NCBI RefSeq assembly: GCF_013409785.1 | Contig: NZ_JACCBV010000001.1 | Location: 310,001-374,000 of the forward strand | Direction of reading: 5' to 3' | Origin: Microbacterium immunditiarum | GTDB lineage: Bacteria; Actinomycetota; Actinomycetes; Actinomycetales; Microbacteriaceae | Length of the DNA stretch: 64,000 nt | Part shown: piece after piece, positions 8,849 to 17,067 of the stretch | Layout of the letters: each line of letters starts with the position of its first letter | Position numbering within the stretch: the first letter of the stretch is position 1 | Notes under the pieces: generated by a model | Databases searched by the model: none | What the model was told of the DNA's origin: nothing | The model's input: only the letters and a program-made list of their open reading frames with translations | Made by a program: the position numbers and the translations under genes

Positions 8849-9301
8849 ATGACCACCACCGCCGCCTACGCCGACGCGCAGACCCTCGCCGGCACCGACC
8901 TCGGCTGGTCGGAGTGGCTCGAGGTGACGCAGGACCGCGTCAACCTGTTCGCGGACGCGACCGACGACCACCAGTGGATCCACGTCGACCCCGAGCGCGC
9001 CAAGGACGGCCCGTTCGGCGGCCCCATCGCGCACGGGTTCCTGTCCCTCTCGCTCACCGTGAAGTTCTGGTCGGAGCTGTTCGACCTCGAGGGCGTCGGC
9101 ACGAAGGTCAACTACGGCCTCGACAAGGTGCGCTTCGTGTCGCCGGTCAAGGTGGGCGACCGCGTTCGCATGAACGCCGTCATCGCCGAGGTGACCGAGG
9201 TCCCCGGCGGCTACCAGTTCGCGGTCGATCAGACGATCGAGATCGACGGCGGCACGAAGCCCGCCGTCGTCGCGCGCGGGCTGTACCGCTTCTACGCCTG
9301 A
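8849..9301 (+). CDS. MaoC-like dehydratase
   Basis: A 150-residue single hot-dog-fold protein. The motif FADATDDHQWIHVDPERAK...GPFGGPIAHGFLSLSL (residues 33-70) holds the Asp-His hydratase dyad of R-specific enoyl-CoA hydratases. The ribosome site AAGAAGGAG precedes the ATG. Sandwiched between an amidohydrolase and an acyl-CoA ligase, it probably hydrates an enoyl-CoA whose product the SDR oxidises. Confidence 0.88.
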   Translation: MTTTAAYADAQTLAGTDLGWSEWLEVTQDRVNLFADATDDHQWIHVDPERAKDGPFGGPIAHGFLSLSLTVKFWSELFDLEGVGTKVNYGLDKVRFVSPVKVGDRVRMNAVIAEVTEVPGGYQFAVDQTIEIDGGTKPAVVARGLYRFYA

Positions 9302-9359
9302 CCCGCGCTCGCGCGCACCCCCGCACCCGGACGCACCACCCCTCGAAGGAGAGGAGACG

Positions 9360-10883
9360 ATGCACAACCACGGACTGGGCTCGTGGATGGCCAAGCGGCG
9401 GCTGAAGTCGCCCGACAAGACGGCGCTCATCTACGGCGACGGCACGACAATGACGTATCGGCAGCTCGCCGACGCCGCGGACCGCGTGTCGGCGCTGCTG
9501 TGGGGCCGCGGCATCCGCAAGGGCGACCGTGTCGCCTACCTCGGCGAGAACTCGCCCGAGTTCCTCCAGGTGCTCTTCGGAGCGGTGCAGCTCGGCGCGG
9601 TGTTCGTGCCGGTCAACACGCGCCTCGCGCCGCCCGAGATCGCACACGTGCTCGGCGACTCCGGCTCGCGCGTGCTCATCCACGACGCCCAGCTCGCGGA
9701 GCGCATCGCTCCCGCGCTCGCCCAGCACGAGGTCCCGCACGTCATCGAGACGGGTGACGGCACCGCCGAGCGTCCGGGACTCGCGCGCATCGTCCGCACG
9801 ACGACCGCCGGCCACGCCGACGCCGAGGTCGCCCTCGAGGATCCCGCCGCGATCGTGTACACGTCCGGCACGACGGGCCGCGCGAAGGGCGCGATCCTCA
9901 CCCATGAGAACCTCACGTGGGTGTCGCTGAACTGCATCGTCGACTACGACGTCGTCTCGACCGACGTCGCGCTCATGATCTCGCCGCTGTTCCACGTCGC
10001 GTCGCTCGGAATGGGCGCGCTGCCGGTGATCCTCAAGGGCGCCACGATCGTGCTCGAGCGGGGCTTCGAGCCCGGGCGAGCGCTCGAGCTCATCGAACGG
10101 CACGGCGTCACGATGCTCAGCGGCGTGCCGACGACCTACCAGATGATGGCCGACCACCCGAACTGGGCGACGGCCGACCTCAGCAGCCTGAAGAAGCTGA
10201 CATGCGGTGGATCGGCGGTGCCGACGCGCATCCTCAACGCGTACGAGGAGCGCGGGATGTCGTTCTCGCAGGGCTACGGCATGACCGAGACCTCGCCCGG
10301 CGCGACCGCGCTGGCGCCCGAGATGACGCGCGCGAAGCAGGGCAGCGTCGGCCTGCCGCACTTCTTCACCGACGTGCGCATCGCCGACGAGCAGGGCGCG
10401 ATGGTGCCGCGCGGCACCGTCGGCGAGATCGAGATCTCGGGCCCGAACGTCTTCGCGGGCTACCACGGGTTGCCGGATGCCACGGCCGCCGCCTTCACGG
10501 CGGACGGGTGGTTCCGCTCGGGCGACCTCGGCTACCTCGACCCCGACGGATACCTCTATATCGCCGACCGACTGAAGGACATGATCATCTCGGGCGGCGA
10601 GAACATCTACCCCGCGGAGGTCGAGAACGTCATCAGCGACCTCGAGGGCATCTCGGGCGTCGCGGTGATCGGCGTGCCGGACGAGCGCTGGGGCGAGGTG
10701 CCGTGGGCGATCGTGACCGTGCGGGACGGGGCATCCGTCACGACCGAGCAGGTCCGCGAGTTCCTCGACGGAAGGCTCGCCCGCTACAAGATCCCGCGCA
10801 ACGTCGTGGTCGTCGACGAGCTGCCGCGCACGGCGTCGGGAAAAGTTCGCAAGGCCGACCTGCGGGCGCGCTTCGCGCGCTGA
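9360..10883 (+). CDS. Acyl-CoA ligase (AMP-forming)
   Basis: ANL-superfamily enzyme of 507 residues that activates a carboxylic acid with ATP and CoA. The P-loop-like motif YTSGTTGRAKGAILTH is at about 163-178, GYGMTETSP near 302, the hinge YIADRLKDMIISGGENIYPAEVE near 400, and the catalytic lysine in PRTASGKVRK near 492. GGAGAGGAG precedes the ATG. As the last gene of the MarR-linked operon, it should carry out the first step on the acid fed to SDR and MaoC. Chain length or aromatic preference cannot be read. Confidence 0.88.
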   Translation: MHNHGLGSWMAKRRLKSPDKTALIYGDGTTMTYRQLADAADRVSALLWGRGIRKGDRVAYLGENSPEFLQVLFGAVQLGAVFVPVNTRLAPPEIAHVLGDSGSRVLIHDAQLAERIAPALAQHEVPHVIETGDGTAERPGLARIVRTTTAGHADAEVALEDPAAIVYTSGTTGRAKGAILTHENLTWVSLNCIVDYDVVSTDVALMISPLFHVASLGMGALPVILKGATIVLERGFEPGRALELIERHGVTMLSGVPTTYQMMADHPNWATADLSSLKKLTCGGSAVPTRILNAYEERGMSFSQGYGMTETSPGATALAPEMTRAKQGSVGLPHFFTDVRIADEQGAMVPRGTVGEIEISGPNVFAGYHGLPDATAAAFTADGWFRSGDLGYLDPDGYLYIADRLKDMIISGGENIYPAEVENVISDLEGISGVAVIGVPDERWGEVPWAIVTVRDGASVTTEQVREFLDGRLARYKIPRNVVVVDELPRTASGKVRKADLRARFAR

Positions 10884-10907
10884 GCGCGGGTCAGGGCACG
10901 TGAGAGG

Positions 10908-11759
10908 TCACCCGACGAGGCTCGCGAAGTCGCGCACGGCCGGGAACGCGAACTCGCGGTGCCGCCGCGTGAACAGCTCGGCGGAGCGGTCGGCGGGCCA
11001 GTCGTCGTCCATGTACTGACGCGGCAGCCGCGGGTCGGCGCGCAGCAGCGCGAGCCAGTCGGCGACGAGCACGGTGCGGGCCGTGAGGGGCGGAAGATCG
11101 GATGCCGCGTCCTCGCGTCCCCAGTGAGAGAGGAACTCGTCGTGCGCGCCACGGATGCGCGGGATGTCCCACACCGTCCGGACGGTCTCGTCCATGCGGA
11201 AGCCCTCGAGCTCGGTTGCGCCGAACGCGTTGACCGATCCCGGCGGCAGCTCGGGGATGATCGCGTCGAGCGCGCTCGCGAGGTCGACGGCCCCCGGCGC
11301 GATCCACAGCCCGTCGCGCAGCACCGAGAACCCCGACCACGTGAGGGCCGCGCGCAGGCGGTGACGCAGCGTGCGCACGTCCTCGGGAACGGTGAACGTC
11401 ACGAGCGTCCAGCCCTCGCCCTGCGGATCGAACGGCGACGGCCCGTTCACGCGCCCGGCCGCCTCGCGCAGCACCTCGCTGCCATGGGCGGTGAGCTGGA
11501 AGCCGATCTCGCGCCCGAGGCGGTGACGCTCGAGCAGGCCGCTCGCGACCATGCGATCGAGGTTGGTGCGTACAGCGGATGCGGCGACCCCCGCCCCCTC
11601 GAGCACCGAGAGCAGCACGCTCGCGCGCACCGGCTCGAAGTAGCGGTCGCACACGTACTCGCCGAAGAACGCGAGCAGGAGCTGGCGCGGCTTGCGCGTC
11701 AGCACGGAGGACTCGGCGACCGCGTCGCCGAGCACCGCCGCTTCCGCCATCTGGGTCAC
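10908..11759 (-). CDS. PaaX-like transcription regulator
   Basis: A 283-residue protein. Residues 20-95 (KPRQLLLAFFGEYVC...LEGAGVAASAVRTNLDRMVASGLLERHRLGREIGFQLTAHG) match the PaaX winged-helix N-terminus, and about 110-275 match the PaaX C-terminal domain. PaaX represses phenylacetate genes in Enterobacteria; actinobacterial paralogs control varied catabolism. The GTG at 11759 overlaps the ATPase stop as GTGA, so translation is probably coupled; ATG 11750 is the alternative. Being last in the ABC operon suggests it senses the imported compound or its CoA ester and regulates uptake. A candidate operator is at 15457-15473. Confidence 0.78.
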   Translation of the reverse strand: MTQMAEAAVLGDAVAESSVLTRKPRQLLLAFFGEYVCDRYFEPVRASVLLSVLEGAGVAASAVRTNLDRMVASGLLERHRLGREIGFQLTAHGSEVLREAAGRVNGPSPFDPQGEGWTLVTFTVPEDVRTLRHRLRAALTWSGFSVLRDGLWIAPGAVDLASALDAIIPELPPGSVNAFGATELEGFRMDETVRTVWDIPRIRGAHDEFLSHWGREDAASDLPPLTARTVLVADWLALLRADPRLPRQYMDDDWPADRSAELFTRRHREFAFPAVRDFASLVG

Positions 11760-12583
11760 GCCGCGGTGGCTCCCGGCCTCACGGCCTCGCCGCGCTTGGC
11801 CCGCTGGATCTGCTCGTACACGTGCGTGCGCAGCTCGGTGAAGCGCGGCAGCGCGCGCGTCACGAGCTGGTCGCGGTCGGCGGGCAGGTCGATGGAGAGG
11901 TCCTCCTGCACCCAGGTCGGGGACTTCGACAGCACGATGACGCGCTCGCCGAGGTAGACCGACTCGTCGATGTCGTGCGTGACGAACAGGATCGACATGC
12001 CCCGCTCGCGGTGGAGCGTCCGCACGAGGTCCTCGAGGTCGGCGCGGGTCTGCGCGTCGACGGCCGCGAACGGCTCGTCCATGATGAGGACCTCGGGCTC
12101 GTATGCGACCGCGCGCGCGATCGCGACGCGCTGCTGCATGCCGCCGGAGAGCTGCCACGGGTAGCTCTTGGCGGCGTGGTCGAGGCCGACCGCGACGAGG
12201 GCGTCGTCGATGAGCCGGTCGCGCTCGGCGCGCGGGAGCTTCTTGTGCTTGAGGGGCAGGTCGACGTTGCCGCGGACGGTGAGCCACGGGTAGAGGCTGC
12301 GACCGTACTCCTGGAAGACGAGCGCCATCCGCGGCGGCGGCGCCGTGACGCGTTTGCCCTCCAGCTCGACGATCCCCGACGTCGGCCTCAGCAGGCCGGC
12401 GATGCACTTGAGGAGCGTCGTCTTGCCGCATCCGGAAGGGCCGACGATGACCACGAGCTCGCCCGCGTCCATCTGGAAGCTGATGTCGCCGATCGCCTCG
12501 ACGTTGCCCGTCGAGGACTCGTAGACCTTGCGCAGGTGCTCGACTGTGAGAAGCGGCTGCGCCGCGGAACGCGATTCAGGCAC
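11756..12583 (-). CDS. ABC importer ATPase, nitrate/sulfonate/taurine type (system 1)
   Basis: A 275-residue cytoplasmic ATPase. Walker A GPSGCGKTT is near residue 52, signature LSGGMQQRVAIARA near 145, Walker B VLIMDEPFAAVD near 166, H-loop THDIDESVYLG near 200. This is the SsuB/TauB/NrtD branch. GTG 12583 is chosen because AAGGAGG lies seven bases upstream; it overlaps the permease stop by eight bases. It drives the two permeases just upstream with the lipoprotein at 14342-15328. Confidence 0.9.
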   Translation of the reverse strand: MPESRSAAQPLLTVEHLRKVYESSTGNVEAIGDISFQMDAGELVVIVGPSGCGKTTLLKCIAGLLRPTSGIVELEGKRVTAPPPRMALVFQEYGRSLYPWLTVRGNVDLPLKHKKLPRAERDRLIDDALVAVGLDHAAKSYPWQLSGGMQQRVAIARAVAYEPEVLIMDEPFAAVDAQTRADLEDLVRTLHRERGMSILFVTHDIDESVYLGERVIVLSKSPTWVQEDLSIDLPADRDQLVTRALPRFTELRTHVYEQIQRAKRGEAVRPGATAA

Positions 12584-13400
12584 GCTCCACCTCCTTGACT
12601 CCGTGGTACCAGCGAAGGACGCGTCGCTCGACGAATCCGAAGATCACCGCGAGCAGCACGCCGATCAGGCCGAGCAGCACGATGCCGCTCCACATCTGCG
12701 CGATCAGGTAGTTCCGCTGGAAGAACACGATCTGATAGCCGAGGCCCGACGACGAGAAGAACATCTCCGAGATCACCATGAGGATCAGCGCGATCGACAG
12801 GCACTGGCGCACGCCGGTCATGATGCGCGGGCTCGCCGCCGGCAGCACCAGGTAGCGCAGGCGCTCCGAGCGGGTGACCGCGAACGACTGCGCGGTCTCG
12901 GTCATGACGGAGTCCGTCGACCGGACGCCCTCGATGGTGTTGAGGAGGACCGGCCAGATGGCGCCGGTGACCATGACGACGACCTTCATGGTGTCGTTCG
13001 CCCCGACGAGCACCGCGACGATCGGGATGAGCACGGGCGGGGGCACCGCGCGGAAGAACTCGAAGATCGGCTCGAGCAGCTCGCGCAGCCAGCGCACGAG
13101 GCCGATCACGGTGCCCGCCGCGATGCCGAGGACGACTGCGAGGACGATGCTTATCGCGAGGCGACCGAGGCTCGGCAGCACGTCGTTGAAGAACGCGGGG
13201 CCGACCCACGTGTCGATGAACGCGTCGAAGATGACCAGCGGGCTGGGGAAGAACGGCGCCGGGGAGATCGACGACCAGACGCCCCAGATGACGAGGAGGA
13301 TGATCGGCAGGCCCAGCGCGTACGCGGTGTTCTCGCCGATCTTCGCCCACACGCGCGACGGCTTCCGGGGGGTGACGACGGTGCTCGTGTAGAGGGTCAC
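12576..13400 (-). CDS. ABC importer permease (system 1, second permease)
   Basis: A 274-residue inner-membrane protein with about six segments and the EAA loop near 165-190 (MTETAQSFAVTRSERLRYLVLPAASPRIMTGVR). The GTG at 13400 overlaps the preceding permease stop as GTGA, with GGGAGGAGG upstream. It differs clearly from its partner at 13397-14254, so the transporter is probably a hetero-dimer, unlike SsuC or TauC systems with one permease gene. Confidence 0.88.
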   Translation of the reverse strand: MTLYTSTVVTPRKPSRVWAKIGENTAYALGLPIILLVIWGVWSSISPAPFFPSPLVIFDAFIDTWVGPAFFNDVLPSLGRLAISIVLAVVLGIAAGTVIGLVRWLRELLEPIFEFFRAVPPPVLIPIVAVLVGANDTMKVVVMVTGAIWPVLLNTIEGVRSTDSVMTETAQSFAVTRSERLRYLVLPAASPRIMTGVRQCLSIALILMVISEMFFSSSGLGYQIVFFQRNYLIAQMWSGIVLLGLIGVLLAVIFGFVERRVLRWYHGVKEVERA

Positions 13401-14254
13401 AGGACCTCCTCCCCTCGCACGGACTGATGCCACGCGAGCGAGCGCCGCTCGATCGCGCGGAACCCGAGGTTCACGAGCAGGCCGAGCATGCCCGTGACGA
13501 TCACGAGCGCGTAGACGGTGGTCCACTGGCCGGACTCGCGGGCGATCATGATCGCGCGGCCGATGCCGGGGACGGACATGAACATCTCGGCCGTGATCGC
13601 GAGGATCAGCGCGACCGTCGCGGCGAGCCGGAGTCCGGTCATGAGGTACGGGAGCGCGGTCGGGAACACGACGCTCCTGATCTGCGCGCCGCGCGAGAGG
13701 CCGTAGCTGCGGGCTGTGTCGCGCGCGACGGCGTCGACGTCGGCCACGCCGTAGAGCACCTGGATGAAGACCTGCCAGAAGCTCGCGAAGACGATGATGA
13801 GCAGCGCCCCCTGCAGCTGATAGCCGAACATGAGGATCGCGAGCGGGATGAGCGCGACCGATGGGATGGGCCGGAGGAACTCCACCGTCGTGTGCGTCGC
13901 ACGACGCAGGAAGGGCACGAGACCGATGATCGTGCCGAGCACGACCGCGAGCACCGTCGCGATGAGAAGACCCAGGGCCCATGAGGTGAGCGTGCGCCCG
14001 ATGTTGCGCCAGAACTCGAGGTCGCGGAACATCGCGAACAGCTGCGCGATCGTGTCGGTCGCGGTCGGGAAGTACGCCGGATTGACCACTCCCACGGTCG
14101 GGAGCAGCTGCCAGGTCACCAGGAACCCGGCGATGCCGGCGATGCCCAGCACGACCTTGCGCAGCGTGCGCAGGCGTCGCTGGCGACGGAAGCGGTCCGA
14201 GCCGCGCGGAGTCGCCGGCGTGGCGATGGCGGGGGCGTCGGCGGTGGCGGTCAC
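13397..14254 (-). CDS. ABC importer permease (system 1, first permease)
   Basis: A 285-residue permease with five to six membrane segments and the EAA motif ARDTARSYGLSRGAQIRSVVFPTALPYLMTGLR. I prefer GTG 14254 (MTATADAPAIATPA). The frame extends to 14320 but would then include part of the 30-bp palindrome that lies between this gene and the binding protein gene. The Shine-Dalgarno is weak. Confidence 0.82.
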   Translation of the reverse strand: MTATADAPAIATPATPRGSDRFRRQRRLRTLRKVVLGIAGIAGFLVTWQLLPTVGVVNPAYFPTATDTIAQLFAMFRDLEFWRNIGRTLTSWALGLLIATVLAVVLGTIIGLVPFLRRATHTTVEFLRPIPSVALIPLAILMFGYQLQGALLIIVFASFWQVFIQVLYGVADVDAVARDTARSYGLSRGAQIRSVVFPTALPYLMTGLRLAATVALILAITAEMFMSVPGIGRAIMIARESGQWTTVYALVIVTGMLGLLVNLGFRAIERRSLAWHQSVRGEEVL

Positions 14255-14296
14255 GATGATCCGATCGGTGGTGCGTGGGCGGAGAGACGGAGGGAG

Positions 14297-14326
14297 GGAC
14301 GGATGCCTCGGCCGAGGCATCCGTCC
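14297..14326. terminator. Perfect 30-bp palindrome between binding-protein and permease genes
   Basis: GGACGGATGCCTCGG followed directly by its complement, 15-bp arms and no unpaired loop. It lies 15 bases after the stop of the binding protein gene and 42 bases before the permease start, inside an operon. There is no T run. It may act as a 3' mRNA stabiliser or partial attenuator that keeps binding protein levels above the membrane parts. Confidence 0.55.
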
Positions 14327-14341
14327 GTCCTCAGTCCATGA

Positions 14342-15328
14342 CTACTGCTGCTGGATCAGGCGACTGTAGTCCGGCTCCGACTCGATGTACTCGAACTCCA
14401 GGGCGAGCGCGCCGAGCTCCTCGATGCCCGCACCCTCGAGCTCCCATGTGAACTCGGGAAGCGTGATGCCGGCCGCGGCCTCCTCGGGGATCTCGAGGTT
14501 GGTCGCGATCGCGGAGCGCACTGCCTCCTCGTTGCCCGCGGCCCACTCGAGCGCCTCCGACATCGCGGCGGCGTACGCCTCGACGAGCTCGGGGTCCTCG
14601 TCGAGCAGCTTCTGCGTCGTGATGTTCGTGAGCACCGTGAGGCCCGGGATGGTCGCCTGGTAGGGCGCGACGACCGAGACGCCCCCGCCGCCGACGATCA
14701 TGGCGCGGAAGGGGTCGGGGGCCCACGCGGCGTCCATCGTGCCGGCCTCGAGCTGCGCCGGGACGTCGGGGAACGCGACCTCGACGAACTCGATCGTCGA
14801 GGGGTCGCCGCCGTCGTCCTGGACGGCCTTGCGGATCGTCAGGTCGCCGGCCGCGCCGAGCGTGTTGACCGAGACCTTCTTGCCCGCGAGGTCGGCCGGG
14901 CGCGCGATGCCCGAGTCGCCGAGCGCGACGACCGCGTTGACGTCGTCGCCGTCGGCGAGGCTGTTCGCGTAGTTGCCGACGATCACGACACCGAGGTCCT
15001 GCAGGTCGGCGCGGATCGGGCCGAACGGCTGGCCGATGGCGAACTGGATGTCGCCGCTGAGCAGCGCCGGGATCGCGTTCGCGCCGCCCTGCGCCGGGAC
15101 GACCTCGATCTCGAGGCCGTGCGCCTCGAAGATGCCCTCGTCGATCGCGCCCCACAGAGCGCCGGTCTCGGCGATAGGCAGTGCGGCGACGCGCACGGTC
15201 TGCAGCTCGCCGCTGCCGGGGTCGTCGGTCGCGGTCGAGGTGGCGGATGGAGCAGCGGAGTCGGTGCATCCGCTGAGGGTGAGAACGGCCGCTGCGCCGA
15301 GCGCGATGGCGGCAAGAGCTTTCTTCAT
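14342..15328 (-). CDS. ABC substrate-binding lipoprotein, NMT1/SsuA type (system 1)
   Basis: A 328-residue extracytoplasmic binding protein. The signal peptide has lipobox LSGC at about residues 16-19, then a Ser/Thr-rich linker. The core VRVAALPIAETGALWGAIDEGIFEAHGLEIEVV and GDIQFAIGQPFG is typical of nitrate/sulfonate/aliphatic-acid binding proteins. ATG 15328 is chosen with GAGAGG eight bases upstream; a TTG two codons earlier is possible. Rhodococcus phthalate uptake uses an ABC system of this general kind, so an aromatic acid ligand fits the context but is inferred. Confidence 0.88.
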   Translation of the reverse strand: MKKALAAIALGAAAVLTLSGCTDSAAPSATSTATDDPGSGELQTVRVAALPIAETGALWGAIDEGIFEAHGLEIEVVPAQGGANAIPALLSGDIQFAIGQPFGPIRADLQDLGVVIVGNYANSLADGDDVNAVVALGDSGIARPADLAGKKVSVNTLGAAGDLTIRKAVQDDGGDPSTIEFVEVAFPDVPAQLEAGTMDAAWAPDPFRAMIVGGGGVSVVAPYQATIPGLTVLTNITTQKLLDEDPELVEAYAAAMSEALEWAAGNEEAVRSAIATNLEIPEEAAAGITLPEFTWELEGAGIEELGALALEFEYIESEPDYSRLIQQQ

Positions 15329-15431
15329 TGACAAGCCTCTCGATGAGCAGTGTGGGCAGGACCGACCCGGGCGACGCCCGTTCGCTCCGGCTCCCTCGCC
15401 TGTCGTCGCACGTCGCTGTATCGGCCCTCAC

Positions 15432-15473
15432 ATCATGGGCCGCGCGGCGACGGATTGTCAAGGTTTTCTTGAC
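15432..15473 (-). promoter_or_regulatory. Promoter of ABC system 1 with inverted-repeat operator on the -35
   Basis: On the minus strand: TTGACA (15461-15456), 18 bases, CATGAT (15437-15432). The -35 is one arm of the inverted repeat GTCAAG-GTTTT-CTTGAC at 15457-15473. A similar GTCAA-N7-TTGAC overlies the promoter at 56491-56496, also next to a PaaX-like gene. Confidence 0.55.
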
Positions 15474-15485
15474 GCTCGTCACGGA

Positions 15486-15527
15486 TCAGTTGAATAACGG
15501 ATGCGCACTCAGTTGCATAACGGATGC
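15486..15527. repeat. Two 19-bp direct repeats upstream of ABC system 1 promoter
   Basis: TCAGTTGAATAACGGATGC (15486-15504) and TCAGTTGCATAACGGATGC (15509-15527) differ at one base and start 23 bases apart, about two helical turns. They lie just upstream of the -35 of the minus-strand promoter, where an activator would bind. No copy elsewhere in the window was noticed. Confidence 0.55.
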
Positions 15528-15570
15528 TCCGCCGGCAGCCTCCGGACACCACGCTTCCGCCGGACAGGCT

Positions 15571-15603
15571 GCATCCGCGGTCGGCTCGCACGACCGCGGA
15601 TGC
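15571..15603. terminator. Hairpin after the flavin monooxygenase gene
   Basis: GCATCCGCGGTCG, a seven-base loop, then CGACCGCGGATGC: perfect 13-bp arms starting 27 bases after the stop at 15631. There is no T run, which is common in high-GC actinobacteria. The rest of 15328-15630 holds only the promoter and repeats listed separately. Confidence 0.55.
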
Positions 15604-15630
15604 AGAGTGGGACCGCGTGTGGGAACGGGG

Positions 15631-16809
15631 CTACCTGACGCGCGCGTCGAGCGCGACCGCCTCGGCGTCGTAGTCGTACAGCCACAGGCGGTAGTCGCGG
15701 GAGCGCGCGATCTCGTCGTCGCGCTGCGTGAGATCGTCGTAGGCGGAGTCGTAGCGGCGGCCGTTGTCGCGCGCGCCGCGCTGGACGGCGGACGTGCGCT
15801 CGAGGCGCAGCCGCTCGTAGTTCTCGAGCCGCGCGGGCACGTCGTCGGGGTCGGCGCCGCGCAGCACGACGGCGAGGGTGACGGCGTCTTCGATCGCCTG
15901 GTTCGCTCCCTGGCCGAGGTGCGGAAGCATCGGATGCGCCGCGTCGCCGAGGAGCGTGACGCGACCCTGCGACCACCGTGCGAGCGGCTCGCGGTCGTAC
16001 AGGCCCCACCAGAACGTCGACTCGACGACCTCGATGAGCCGCGTGACGCGGGGGTCCCAGCCGACGAACTCTGCAGCGAGCGACTCCTGGTCGCCGGCAG
16101 CGGACCACGACTCCTTCAGTCGCTCCTCGCTGGGCACGAATCCGACGTAGTTGATGAGGCGCCCGGCGCGCACGGGGTAGGTGAGGAAGTGCTTGCCCTC
16201 GCCCATCCACAACTGCGCGATGCCCTTCGGCCAGTCGGGCAGGCGATCGGCGTGGACGAGGCCGCGGTACGCGATCGATCCGGAGCTGACCGGCTCCGTC
16301 GGCTCCGTCGTGAAGCCGCGCACGACGGAGTGGATGCCGTCCGCGCCGATGACCGCGTCGAACTCGGCCGAGGAGCCGTTCTCGAACTCCAGTCGCGCGG
16401 ATCCGCCGCGGTCGTGCACCGACGCGAGCCGGTGGCCCGTGCGGACGGCGCCGTCGGGCAGCGCGGCCGCGAGGACGCCCACGATGTCGGCGCGGTGCAC
16501 GCCGAGCGTGTGATACGTGCCCGACGAGTCGCTCGTCGTCATCTCGCCGATCGGCGTGCCGTCGTAGCGGTAGTAGAGCGACCCGACGCCGTAGCGAGCG
16601 GCGACGCGCTCGACGGCGTCCTTCAATCCGAGGCGCTCGAGCATGCGCATGCCGTTCGGCGCCATGCCGACGCCGGCGCCCACCTCACCCAGCTGCGAGG
16701 CCTGCTCGAAGACGGTGACCTCGACCCCGGCGATTCGACTCAGGGCGATCGCAGCCGACAGGCCGCCTATCCCGCCGCCGACCACGGCCACGCGAAGTGC
16801 TCTGCTCAT
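15631..16809 (-). CDS. FAD-dependent aromatic hydroxylase, 3-hydroxybenzoate 6-hydroxylase/salicylate hydroxylase type
   Basis: A 392-residue group A flavin monooxygenase. GGGIGGLSAAIAL (residues 11-23) binds ADP, DAVIGADGIHSVVR (about 150) is the DG motif, and LLGDAAHPMLPHLGQGANQAIEDA (about 285) binds the FAD ribityl chain. The HPMLPHLGQGANQAIEDA form is shared by 3-hydroxybenzoate 6-hydroxylases, salicylate hydroxylases and 6-hydroxynicotinate monooxygenases. GAAGGAG precedes the ATG. It is divergent from the flavoprotein at 17068. Ring hydroxylation of an aromatic acid is confident; the exact substrate is not. Confidence 0.85.
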   Translation of the reverse strand: MSRALRVAVVGGGIGGLSAAIALSRIAGVEVTVFEQASQLGEVGAGVGMAPNGMRMLERLGLKDAVERVAARYGVGSLYYRYDGTPIGEMTTSDSSGTYHTLGVHRADIVGVLAAALPDGAVRTGHRLASVHDRGGSARLEFENGSSAEFDAVIGADGIHSVVRGFTTEPTEPVSSGSIAYRGLVHADRLPDWPKGIAQLWMGEGKHFLTYPVRAGRLINYVGFVPSEERLKESWSAAGDQESLAAEFVGWDPRVTRLIEVVESTFWWGLYDREPLARWSQGRVTLLGDAAHPMLPHLGQGANQAIEDAVTLAVVLRGADPDDVPARLENYERLRLERTSAVQRGARDNGRRYDSAYDDLTQRDDEIARSRDYRLWLYDYDAEAVALDARVR

Positions 16810-16897
16810 CGACGCTCGACTCCTTCGTTGCGGTGCGATGCGCCCTGGTCGGCGGGCTTCCGCCGGGGCGATTGCCGCGGTGTTCTCGCGAAAGAAC

Positions 16898-16954
16898 TCC
16901 GCATACGGACGATCTGTATCTTCGACGGTAATCGCTCGACCGTCCGCGTGTCAA
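16898..16954 (-). promoter_or_regulatory. Promoter of the flavin monooxygenase with CCGTAT-type site
   Basis: Minus strand TTGACA (16954-16949), 18 bases, TACCGT (16930-16925). Sixteen bases after the -10 lies TCCGTATGCGGA (16909-16898), a near-palindrome. It matches the CGTAT core found at four other promoters of this region. Confidence 0.4.
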
Positions 16955-17005
16955 CCGTCCGGCGAACCGATGATGATCGCGGCGCAATCGGCGAGGCGTC
17001 GATGG

Positions 17006-17050
17006 TTGCGGCATCCGTGTGTTCGTCATATCATCCGTATACGTACGGAT
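17006..17050 (+). promoter_or_regulatory. Promoter and GTATAC-type operator before the flavoprotein gene
   Basis: TTGCGG (17006-17011), 17 bases, TATCAT (17029-17034). It is followed at once by ATCCGTA-TACG-TACGGAT (17033-17050), an inverted repeat with perfect seven-base arms covering the expected transcription start, a repressor-like position. The same CGTATACGTA core occurs at 22920 and 26629. Confidence 0.55.
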
Positions 17051-17067
17051 GCCGACAGAGGAGTCGT

